Source: Prosthecobacter gellanilyticus (GTDB lineage: Bacteria; Verrucomicrobiota; Verrucomicrobiia; Verrucomicrobiales; Verrucomicrobiaceae). From it: a DNA stretch of 64,000 nucleotides. The notes beneath the pieces are model-generated. The model saw only the letters and a list, made by a program, of their open reading frames with translations, ran no database searches and was not told the DNA's origin. The stretch spans positions 124,001-188,000 of the forward strand of contig NZ_BKAG01000005.1 of NCBI RefSeq assembly GCF_007992435.1. Direction: 5' to 3'. Shown here piece by piece: positions 55,181 to 62,984 of this stretch; position 1 is the first letter of the stretch; the number at the start of each line of letters is the position of its first letter. A program made the translations under genes and the position numbers.

Positions 55181-58100
55181 TCATTTCGCGACCTTCTCAT
55201 CACCATGGCTGGAGGAGTCCTTCAGCTTGCCCACATTTGCCTGGGTGCGGTCACTGAGGAAGGACACAAGGTCACGCAGATCACGCGGTGGCAGGGAAAG
55301 GGCCATCGGCGGCATGGCGGACATCGGTGGCGTGATGGCCTTGATCTTCGCTCGCGGGAGGGTGACCTCTTTGTTGTCCAGACCAACCACGGTGACGTTG
55401 TCCTTGTCCTCCTTGGGAATACGGCCCGCGATGAGGCTGCCATCCTCCAGCGTGATGCTGGAAAGGCCGTAACCCTGCGCGATCTCGGCGTTCGGATTCA
55501 CGAGAGACTCGACGAGCTTCTCGGGCTTCAAGCGCTCCGCCACCACCGTGAGCGGCGGACCCTGCACACCGCCTTCTTCGCCGATCTTGTGACACTGCAG
55601 GCAGGCACCTTGATTGCGGAAAACCACCTCCCCCTTCTTCACGTCACCACCCGTCATGCTCAGGCGTGGCACTGCATCCAGCGCCGTGGCGGCAAAGGCT
55701 CCTGCTTGCTCTTTCGCGGCATTGTCAGAGGACGTTTGCAGCGCTAGGAAAAGGTCCAGCCAAAGCTCCCGGCGCAGCCCTGAGCTCTCACGCTTGTTCC
55801 AGCGCTCCAGAGCTTCCACCGGATGCAGTGTGGCAATGATCTCCAAGCCTGCACGAGCAGCCGCCAGCGGAGCCTTGTCCGCCGCACGACGTGCTGCATC
55901 CGCGATGCCATCCACCTTCATGGTTAGGCCATGACGAAGCGCCGAGGCGGCGACTTCACCATCAGCATCCGCCAGACGTGCCGCCACCACGGCACGAGCC
56001 TGATCCGGCGCGCTCTTCACCAGGCTGTCGAGCGCTGCCACACGCACGCTGGCATCCAGCTTCGCATTGGCGATCTGCTCTTTCAGCGTGGCCTCTCCCA
56101 GCACCAGGTCGGTGGCATCGGCCAGCTTCAAAGCCAGTGCCGCAAGCTGCTGCGGAGGCTTGGAGTCGAGGAACAGCTTCAGCTCGGCACCGATGGTACT
56201 GCCCAGTGTTTTCATGGAACGTGCATCACCGTTGATCGGGCGATAGCCACCGAGCACTGGATCCGCCGTGATACGCTTTTCCCACAGGCGCAGGGCCTGC
56301 AGCGCCGCTTCACGCACATTCAGCTCCAGCGCTCCGTTGCTCGCGATCTGCATCAGGCGCTGAGCATGAGCCGCCGTGCCACGACGATAGTTCGCCGCGA
56401 TGACCCGACGCTGCACGGTCGGTGGCAGTTGCGTGGCCTGGAGATCCAGAGATGCGATGGCATCACCCGCGGCACCATCCACCGCCTTTGTGTCATAGAT
56501 GGCGCGCACGGCTTCGGTGCGAATCTGCGCATCCGCATCTGTGAGGAAGCGCACCAGCTCGGCGCTCTCATGCCGGCGAAGGTAAAGCAGCGTCATCAGA
56601 CGCACTTCACGCTGTGCGTCCGCAGCATGAGCCAGTGCGCTTTCCACCGTGCTGACGCGGTCCAGCGCGGCGAGGCAGGCATGACGCAGCACCGGATCCA
56701 CCGAGCCCTGGGCATTCGCGGCGACGAGTTGATAGAGCGCCTTGATCACTTCCTGATCTCCAGTCTTCGCCACACGGCTCACCGAGATGGCGGCGAGCGA
56801 GCGCACACGTGCGGATTCGTCCTTCAGCATCTCCAGCAGACGGGCGCGGGTCTCATCGCCGTTGGCTTCACCCAGCACACGGGCCGCATTCGCACGCACT
56901 TCGGGTTCTGCATCACGCGTGAGGCTGATCAGTGCTTCCTGCGCCTTAGCGTCATCCTGGCGCATGAGCTGGCCCAGACCCCACACACCATGCAGACGTG
57001 TCGTCAAAGCCACTGACTTCTCCTTGGCGACGCTGGCGAGCGACGCCTGACCTTTGGCACCCAGTTTGACCAGTTCAAACTGCGCCATCTGACGCATGCG
57101 CTTGTCGGGATCGCTGAGGGCCAGCACCAGTTTGTCGGTGCTGTCTTTGGCCAAACCAACTTTGAATCTCTCCGCGCTCTTGGCTCCGGCTTCCTGAAGC
57201 TTCTTGTCGGTTGGAGTCAGCGCATGAATGGCGCCGTTGGTGTTGATGCTCCAGCCGCCGCCGAAGTCGCAGATGTAGATTTTGCCATCAAAGCCCAGCT
57301 CCACATCACTCATGCCCACGCCCGTGGCGATGGAGCGATCAGACTCAAGTGCGTAACCTGCGCCCGAAGGCTTCACGGCGATGTCGACCAAGTTGCAGCT
57401 CGTCACCGCGCCGCCGTAGTCAGCGAGCAGGAAGTGACCACGCAGATCGTTAGGCGCAGCATCGCCCGTCACATAGGTCACACCGGAGGGGCCGCGTGCC
57501 ACATTGGCGGCCGGCGGATACACCCACTGCGGCTGCTCTTCATTGAAGGGTGCGAACATCTTCTCCGCCACCCACATGGACTTCGCGGGATGAAACTCCT
57601 CCCAGTCCAGCGAGCCCACATACTGGTGCGCGGATTGATGCCGCATGTCCCAGCCAGAGTCCGTGCCTTCCAGCGCATAGACCATGCGCGCCTTGTCACC
57701 GATGTCGCCCGTGTTGTCGAAGGTGAAAAGATTGCCCAGCTCATCAAAGGCCAGCTCGGTGGGGTTGCGCAGACCTTTGCAGAAAACCTCAAAGTTACTG
57801 CCATCGGATTCGCATCGGAAGATGGCACCCGTGCCGGGTCCGGAAAGCACACGGCCATCCTTCGTCGTCACATGATAGCCACGATCACCGACTGAAAAAT
57901 ACAGACGTCCATCCGGTCCACGGATGATGCCATGCAGATCATGACCGATGAAGGACACGCGCACACCGAAACCACTGACAAGCGCCTCGCTGCTGTCCGC
58001 CACTCCATCATCATTCTTGTCCGTCAGCTTCCACAGGCTCGGGATGCAGGTGAAGTACACGCCATCATCCTCCGGCAGCACGGAGAAGCCGATGCCGTCC

Positions 58101-58606
58101 AGCGGCTGATGAAACTGATCGCTGAAAAGCGCGCGATGATCCGCCGCGCCATTGCCATCGCGATCCTCCAGACGAATCAGACGGTCCGCCGTGTCTGTGA
58201 AGAAGCCTTCCGGAAAGCGGCCAGGGATGGAAGCATACAGCTTCGAGCGGTCTTCCAGGGTTTGGGATTGGAAGTCGCCACGGATGAACTCATTCACCCC
58301 GCGCAGATCAGGCACACCCTGCCAGAACCGGTTCACCTCAGCCACAAAGATGCGTCCCTGACGATCAATGCCGAAGCTGCCGGGATTCTCCACAAACGGG
58401 AAACGCACCCACGTGTGACCTTGCAGCCCATCGTGCTTCACCGCGCCGGAGAAGTTCTCCGGCTTGTTGTTCATCGCCGGCAGATCCTTTTCCGCCACGG
58501 TGGGCAGCGGCTTGTGACGCTGGGCCATCTCCTGCGCGGTCACGGCATGCAGCGCATGGGTTGAAGCCAGGAGGCAGAAGGCGGAAAGTGAAGCAGCGGA
58601 TCTCAT
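55181..58606 (-). CDS. PVC-type heme-binding dehydrogenase with HEAT repeats and C-terminal cytochrome c
   Basis: 1141 residues from the ATG at 58606 (MRSAASLSAFCLLASTHALHA, a signal peptide); an in-frame ATG at 58621 is possible. A propeller (about 60-460: FPFVENPGSFGIDRQGRIFVAEV, FDELGNLFTFDNTGDIGD) is followed by long HEAT-like repeats (about 500-980: EPEVRANAARVLGEANGDETRARLLEMLKDESARVRSLAAISVSRVAK). The C-terminus is a cytochrome domain with ACLQCHKIGEEGGVQGPPLT and ends RDLRDLVSFLSDR. It is a paralogue of 7194-9605, with a longer helical region. Substrate unknown. Confidence 0.92.
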   Translation of the reverse strand: MRSAASLSAFCLLASTHALHAVTAQEMAQRHKPLPTVAEKDLPAMNNKPENFSGAVKHDGLQGHTWVRFPFVENPGSFGIDRQGRIFVAEVNRFWQGVPDLRGVNEFIRGDFQSQTLEDRSKLYASIPGRFPEGFFTDTADRLIRLEDRDGNGAADHRALFSDQFHQPLDGIGFSVLPEDDGVYFTCIPSLWKLTDKNDDGVADSSEALVSGFGVRVSFIGHDLHGIIRGPDGRLYFSVGDRGYHVTTKDGRVLSGPGTGAIFRCESDGSNFEVFCKGLRNPTELAFDELGNLFTFDNTGDIGDKARMVYALEGTDSGWDMRHQSAHQYVGSLDWEEFHPAKSMWVAEKMFAPFNEEQPQWVYPPAANVARGPSGVTYVTGDAAPNDLRGHFLLADYGGAVTSCNLVDIAVKPSGAGYALESDRSIATGVGMSDVELGFDGKIYICDFGGGWSINTNGAIHALTPTDKKLQEAGAKSAERFKVGLAKDSTDKLVLALSDPDKRMRQMAQFELVKLGAKGQASLASVAKEKSVALTTRLHGVWGLGQLMRQDDAKAQEALISLTRDAEPEVRANAARVLGEANGDETRARLLEMLKDESARVRSLAAISVSRVAKTGDQEVIKALYQLVAANAQGSVDPVLRHACLAALDRVSTVESALAHAADAQREVRLMTLLYLRRHESAELVRFLTDADAQIRTEAVRAIYDTKAVDGAAGDAIASLDLQATQLPPTVQRRVIAANYRRGTAAHAQRLMQIASNGALELNVREAALQALRLWEKRITADPVLGGYRPINGDARSMKTLGSTIGAELKLFLDSKPPQQLAALALKLADATDLVLGEATLKEQIANAKLDASVRVAALDSLVKSAPDQARAVVAARLADADGEVAASALRHGLTMKVDGIADAARRAADKAPLAAARAGLEIIATLHPVEALERWNKRESSGLRRELWLDLFLALQTSSDNAAKEQAGAFAATALDAVPRLSMTGGDVKKGEVVFRNQGACLQCHKIGEEGGVQGPPLTVVAERLKPEKLVESLVNPNAEIAQGYGLSSITLEDGSLIAGRIPKEDKDNVTVVGLDNKEVTLPRAKIKAITPPMSAMPPMALSLPPRDLRDLVSFLSDRTQANVGKLKDSSSHGDEKVAK

Positions 58607-58670
58607 GTGAGGGGTCCGCAATCTGGTTTCAGCTTCCGCCGAAATAAAGCGCTGTTTGCTGTTTCGCGGA

Positions 58671-59108
58671 TCAGGAGGTCCTCATGGCCTTTTCATCAGG
58701 TGACGGCATCGCGGCGAGGGCAAAAGCCGCGGCTGCCGCCGTGAAAACGGAGTAGTTCAGCGGTGCCTTCACCCCCAGTGCCACCACCATGGACACGCCG
58801 AAGCCTAACAAAAGCAGCATGCTGCCATAGGCCGCGAGCCGAGTCTGCCAGCCTGTCAGCAGCCAGACACCAAGCACGATCTCCGCCATCGTGGCCACCC
58901 AGGCTGCGGCCTGCACCGCCGTTTGGGGAAGGTAGAACAGCAGCGTGCCGGTGTACTCCACAAACGGCGGCCACGCACCCCACGCCACATTTGCCGCGCC
59001 GGGCGGACCGCAAAGTCCAAAGCGGTCCGCCACGGCAAAGAGAAAGGCCGAGGAAAGACTGAGCCGCAGAGCCCAGCTCACGGCGCTTGTGAGGGCAGGT
59101 GAGTTCAT
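58671..59108 (-). CDS. DoxX family membrane protein
   Basis: 145 residues with four predicted membrane segments. FLFAVADRFGLCGPPGAANVAWGAWPPFVEYTGTLLFYLP and ATMAEIVLGVWLLTGWQTRLAAYGS match DoxX-like proteins (related to DoxD). The role is unknown; other members are linked to thiosulfate or redox-stress systems. The start overlaps the cupin stop by 4 nt (ATGA), so the two are coupled. Confidence 0.88.
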   Translation of the reverse strand: MNSPALTSAVSWALRLSLSSAFLFAVADRFGLCGPPGAANVAWGAWPPFVEYTGTLLFYLPQTAVQAAAWVATMAEIVLGVWLLTGWQTRLAAYGSMLLLLGFGVSMVVALGVKAPLNYSVFTAAAAAFALAAMPSPDEKAMRTS

Positions 59109-59533
59109 TTCTTCGGATGAGCGTCATGACCTTCAAGCGGCACGGAAAGCGGTGCACCCTTTGGATTCACCACAAAGGCGATGATGATGGTGGTGACTGA
59201 TTTGTCCGGGTTCTTCGCCACCAGGTGATGACTGCCCGGAGGCTCAAAGAAGATGTCTCCAGCCTTCAGGACCTTGAGTTCCTCACCCTTGATCTGAAAC
59301 TCCAGCGTGCCCGCTTCCACATACCCGGTGACCATGCCGGGATGCATGTGTGGAGGTGCCTCGGCACCCGGCTTGACGACGATCTTCTTCACCACCACCT
59401 CCTTGTCTGCGAGCTCAGGATGATCACGTTTAAAAATCTCCGTGATGGTCACAGGAGCTTCATCCGCGGCAGCAGCAGCGCCGAGGAAGGCAAACGACAA
59501 AAGGGCGAGGATGAGTTGGGTAGGCTTTTTCAT
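59105..59533 (-). CDS. Exported cupin-domain protein
   Basis: 142 residues from the ATG at 59533 (MKKPTQLILALLSFAFLGAAAAA, a signal peptide). The single cupin has PGAEAPPHMHPGMVTGYVEAGTLEFQIKG, with two His and a Glu position for metal, and a second motif FFEPPGSHHLVAKN. The upstream frame from 59605 lacks support. Small secreted cupins of this kind are common, and their ligand is unknown. It is coupled to the DoxX gene. The start sequence is CCAACC-ATG. Confidence 0.9.
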   Translation of the reverse strand: MKKPTQLILALLSFAFLGAAAAADEAPVTITEIFKRDHPELADKEVVVKKIVVKPGAEAPPHMHPGMVTGYVEAGTLEFQIKGEELKVLKAGDIFFEPPGSHHLVAKNPDKSVTTIIIAFVVNPKGAPLSVPLEGHDAHPKK

Positions 59534-59666
59534 GGTTGGATGGAGGTTCATCACCAAGTCAGACGATTGGCCTGCTCGATTTGTGACAGGTCTTGGACAA
59601 TTCATGAAAAGTTCTCATGTACCATGTCACACATCATTTCAGACTCACCTGTGGATCGCAGATGAA

Positions 59667-59725
59667 ACCCCATTGGAATGGGGTTCAACGTCTGGCTCGT
59701 TGGTACCACCCCATTCCAATGGGGT
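59667..59725. repeat. Paired palindromic repeat CCCCATTGGAATGGGG / CCCCATTCCAATGGGG, copy 2
   Basis: Palindromes at 59667-59684 and 59708-59725. It is the same paired layout, flanks and spacing as copy 1 (55087-55144). It is intergenic, between the DUF5069 stop and the cupin leader, where it could end the DUF5069 transcript. Confidence 0.8.
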
Positions 59726-59767
59726 GGAGTTAGCAATATCACCGAGTCTAGAGTCACCCATCAAAGG

Positions 59768-60220
59768 TCACACCGTCACGCGACCTTCATCGATGTCGAT
59801 GAACTCAAACATCGTCTGCACGGTGCCTGCAGGCAGACCGATCTCGGCAAGGCGCTCGTTCAGTCTCTGCGTGCCGGCATCGCGCCAGCCGCGCTTGAGC
59901 ATGAAGCCGTTCCAGATTTCGATCTGCTCCTCTGTCGGCTTGGTGCCATTGGCGTAGGCCCATTCGAGCAGTTCCTCATCACTGCGCCCGCCTTTCAGCG
60001 CTTCAGCTTCCAGCGCGGCATAGTCGATCTGCAAAAACGAGCAGCAGCGGTTGTCAAAGCCGCCTTTCACCGCGCCACGCATGGGCTGCCAGTCGGCGGG
60101 CAGTTTGCCTGCGGCGTTGAGGCGGATCTTGTCCAGCATGCGGCCAAAGTAGACGAGGCCGTTGATTTGATCAGAGGGACTGCGCAGCCCGGGAATGAGA
60201 GTAGGGTAGGGGAGAGCCAT
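59768..60220 (-). CDS. DUF5069 domain-containing protein
   Basis: 150 residues, no signal peptide. It matches DUF5069: LRSPSDQINGLVYFGRMLDKIRLNAAGKLP, GFDNRCCSFLQIDYAAL and WNGFMLKRGWRDAGTQRLNERL. This small cytoplasmic family is common in Verrucomicrobia and has no known function. The ATG at 60220 is preceded by TCTCTCT with no Shine-Dalgarno. It is divergent from the NHL-propeller gene. Confidence 0.88.
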   Translation of the reverse strand: MALPYPTLIPGLRSPSDQINGLVYFGRMLDKIRLNAAGKLPADWQPMRGAVKGGFDNRCCSFLQIDYAALEAEALKGGRSDEELLEWAYANGTKPTEEQIEIWNGFMLKRGWRDAGTQRLNERLAEIGLPAGTVQTMFEFIDIDEGRVTV

Positions 60221-60353
60221 AGAGAGACCCTACATACGCATCACCTTTCCACACGGATGATTCCATCGTGGGACTCTGAATATCCCGTTCCCGGGGAGAT
60301 GCCCGCAGGAGTTTGATCTTGTCGGCGTTCTCTCCGCTCATCACACTTCCGCC

Positions 60354-61454
60354 ATGGCACCCACACGTCGTCACTTCATCGCCGGACTCAGCACTGCGCT
60401 GGCCGCCACCTGGACAGAAACCCTGCGCGCCGCGCCGGATCCAAAGAAGGATGTCGTCATCGGCCATGGCACGCATCGCTACAAGGTGAACAAAGACTGG
60501 GTGCCCGCGGGGCAGGGGCGCTTTCACCCCATCCTGAACTGCCATGAGATGGTGCAGGTCAAAGACGGCCGCCTGTTCATGGTCGGCGACCATTGGGATA
60601 ACCAAATGCTGGTCTTCAAGTCCGACGGCACCATCCTCGAATCCTGGGGCAGTGCCTGGCCGGGCGGACATGGCCTGACTTTGAGCCAGGAGAATGGAGC
60701 GGAGTTCCTTTTCCTCACGGACAGCGGCCTGTGGAAAAGCGGCGGTGGCGGCTATCGCCAGACAGGTCGCGTGACGAAGATGGATCTCACCGGCAAGGAA
60801 ATCTTCAGCCTCAGTCATCCGATGATGGTCGGCGCCTATGAGCCTGACATGGTTTACAATCCCACCGAGGTCGCCATCGCTCCGAATGGCGACATTTATG
60901 TCGTGGATGGATATGGCTCGCAGTTCGTGCTGCACTACGATCATAACGGCAAGTTCATCAACCGTTTCGGCGGCAAGGAAGGCGTGCCCGAGGAACAGCG
61001 CCTGAACAACGCGCACGGTATTGCCATCGACACCCGTCAGGGCGCCGACAAGGCCACGGTCATCGTCACCTCACGTGCCGACAACTGCTTCCGCCGCTTC
61101 ACGCTGGACGGGAAGTATCTCGAAACCATCGCCGTGCCGGGTGCCATGGTCTGCCGGCCCGTCATCGCCGGTAACGAAATGTATGCCGGCGTGTGCTGGT
61201 CCAAGACACCTGAGATCAACAAGCTGCCGCAGAATCCCTCCGGCTTCACCGTCGTGCTCGATGCCGCCGGAAAAGTTATCAGCGCCCCCGGCGGCAGCGA
61301 GCCCGTGTATGAGGATGGAAAGCTCAAACCCCTCACCCAGGCCGAGCGCATCTTTGATCACGGCCACGACGTCTGCGTCCTGGAAAACGGCGACCTCGTC
61401 GTCTGCCAGTGGAACGCTTTTCAGACTTACCCGATCAAGCTGGAGAAGGTGTGA
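60354..61454 (+). CDS. Tat-exported NHL/six-bladed beta-propeller protein
   Basis: 366 residues. The twin-arginine signal is TRRHFIAGLSTALAATW. NHL-like blades are seen: GRLFMVGDHWDNQMLVFKSDGTILESWG, TEVAIAPNGDIYVVDGYGSQFVLHYDHNGKFINRFGGK and NNAHGIAIDTRQGADKATVIVTSR. Related proteins resemble peptidyl-glycine lyase-like propellers, but catalytic residues were not assigned. Function unknown. Confidence 0.85.
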   Translation: MAPTRRHFIAGLSTALAATWTETLRAAPDPKKDVVIGHGTHRYKVNKDWVPAGQGRFHPILNCHEMVQVKDGRLFMVGDHWDNQMLVFKSDGTILESWGSAWPGGHGLTLSQENGAEFLFLTDSGLWKSGGGGYRQTGRVTKMDLTGKEIFSLSHPMMVGAYEPDMVYNPTEVAIAPNGDIYVVDGYGSQFVLHYDHNGKFINRFGGKEGVPEEQRLNNAHGIAIDTRQGADKATVIVTSRADNCFRRFTLDGKYLETIAVPGAMVCRPVIAGNEMYAGVCWSKTPEINKLPQNPSGFTVVLDAAGKVISAPGGSEPVYEDGKLKPLTQAERIFDHGHDVCVLENGDLVVCQWNAFQTYPIKLEKV

Positions 61455-61557
61455 GGGGCCTGAAGTCACGTGACTTTCTGGTTCGCCGGTTACAAAATAC
61501 TGTCTAAATTCGCGTTCAGTTCGTTAGCCAGATCATCCAAGACTCCGTCCGCGCCCC

Positions 61558-62097
61558 ATGAACTCTGAATCCATCACCCCCGCCGCAGTCGAAACCTCTC
61601 TCTGGAAAGGCAATACCTCTCAGTGGGTGCATTTTTGGTACTACCTCTTTTGCATCATTATCGCCGTTGGGATCGGCGTGGGCGCCACGATCATGGCCCC
61701 TGCGACGGCGGGGCTCGCTTACGTGGCGCTGGTTATTCCCTTGCTCATGTGGCTGATCCGCTGGTGGGTCACCAAGTGCACCCACTATGAACTGACCACG
61801 CAGCGTCTGAAGATCTCCACCGGCGTGCTGAACCGCCAGCTCGATGAACTGGAGCTCTTCCGCGTGAAGGACTACGCCATGGACCAGCCTCTGGCCCTGC
61901 GCCTCGTCGGTCTCGGCAACCTAACCCTCGTGACCAGCGATGCCAGCACACCCACCGTGGCCATGCGTGCCATCGCCAATGTCGAGGACGTGCGTGAGAA
62001 GCTCCGCACCGCCGTGCAGGCTGAGCGTGACCGCAAGCGTGTCCGTGAGATGGATGTCGACAATCTCGATCCAGGCGCAGCGCCTGCTATTGGTTGA
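61558..62097 (+). CDS. PH-domain (bPH2/YdbT-like) membrane protein
   Basis: 179 residues. Two hydrophobic segments near the N-terminus (WVHFWYYLFCIIIAVGIGVGATI and TAGLAYVALVIPLLMWLIRWW) are followed by a bacterial PH domain: THYELTTQRLKISTGVLNRQLDELELFRVKDYAMDQPLALRLVGLGNLTLVTSDA. The role of such proteins is unknown. The stop is followed within 2 nt by the nested inverted repeat. Confidence 0.92.
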   Translation: MNSESITPAAVETSLWKGNTSQWVHFWYYLFCIIIAVGIGVGATIMAPATAGLAYVALVIPLLMWLIRWWVTKCTHYELTTQRLKISTGVLNRQLDELELFRVKDYAMDQPLALRLVGLGNLTLVTSDASTPTVAMRAIANVEDVREKLRTAVQAERDRKRVREMDVDNLDPGAAPAIG

Positions 62098-62098
62098 T

Positions 62099-62245
62099 AT
62101 GGACTGCGGCAGCCCTGCTGCCGCTTTAGGGTATGGGCAGCCTTGCTGCCTGGAGGAGAGCCTCGATTAAACGCCTGACATTTCTGTGTTGCGACGGCCA
62201 GCAGGCTGGCCTGGAGAAAGCGGCAGCAGGGCTGCCGCAGTCCAT
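62099..62245. repeat. Nested inverted-repeat cluster (REP/BIME- or MITE-like)
   Basis: Perfect 29-bp inverted arms (62099-62127 and 62217-62245) begin ATGGACTGCGGCAGCCCTGC. Each arm is itself a hairpin (GCGGCAG/CTGCCGC). Between them lie two more hairpins, GGCAGC-CTT-GCTGCC (62136-62150) and GGCCAGCAGGCTGGCC (62196-62211). It fills the gap between the convergent PH-domain and subunit-3 genes. It may act as a bidirectional terminator. Confidence 0.8.
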
Positions 62246-62253
62246 GTGGGCCT

Positions 62254-62907
62254 TCAAGCCACGTCTTGAAGGCCGTATTTCTCGATGACCTCCTTCGGCA
62301 CACCCGGATACGGTCCTCCCATGGACACATTGCCCACATAGCCCAGGTGTTTCCACGTGCTGCTGTGCGTGTAGTAACCACCGAGAGAGAGCTGGCGGAA
62401 GAGCGCAAAGAAGGCTGCTCCCACACGATGCTCCGGCTTGGCCTTCGCGGCATCACAGATGTCGTCGGCGATGCCACCCTGCTGCTCCGCGCTCAGCTCA
62501 TCAAAACGCTTCTCGTGGCGGCGGAAGCTTTCCGTGTTCAGCCAGGCCAGGCCACCTCGCACGATCTGCCCGTCCTCGCGCTGCTCCTCGTAGGGAGCGC
62601 TGATCCATTCATTGATGAATTCCGGCACACCCACTTCACTCGCAGCGGGACCATTCGCATCCTTCGGCAAAATGAGATCCGCCAGCGCCGTGGTCGTTTT
62701 CAGTTCCTCCGGCGTCATCACCTTGTCCCACGGGCCTGAGAGCGGCTTCGTGTAGTCCGGATCATGCATGGTGAACCGGTTCACGTAGGCGGGCGGCGCA
62801 GGCTCCGTCTCATTCGGCGCGGCTCCCAGAGCCAGCGGCGCGGCCACCGTGCCCGTCAGCCATTTGAGGGCATGACGGCGTGAGAGAGCGGAGGAGTCTT
62901 CGGGCAT
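62254..62907 (-). CDS. Gluconate 2-dehydrogenase subunit 3 family protein
   Basis: 217 residues with a Tat signal (SRRHALKWLTGTVAAPLALGAA). It fits the family: MTPEELKTTTALADLILPKDANGPAASEVGVPEFINEWISAPYEEQ, FDELSAEQQGGIADDIC and a C-terminal GGYYTHSSTWKHLGYVGN. Subunit 3 usually accompanies a GMC or FAD oxidoreductase, carrying it through Tat. No such partner is adjacent in this window; it may lie elsewhere. Confidence 0.9.
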   Translation of the reverse strand: MPEDSSALSRRHALKWLTGTVAAPLALGAAPNETEPAPPAYVNRFTMHDPDYTKPLSGPWDKVMTPEELKTTTALADLILPKDANGPAASEVGVPEFINEWISAPYEEQREDGQIVRGGLAWLNTESFRRHEKRFDELSAEQQGGIADDICDAAKAKPEHRVGAAFFALFRQLSLGGYYTHSSTWKHLGYVGNVSMGGPYPGVPKEVIEKYGLQDVA

Positions 62908-62984
62908 GAGGCGTGTTTAACGAAAGACAGAAAGGACGGAAAGGACAAAAAGGAGTGATAAGCTAACGTTTTGACCTGACCACC

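Noticed and set aside
4096-61925. TTAGGC copies as telomere-like repeats
   Set aside because: They are single, dispersed and within genes, not tandem arrays.
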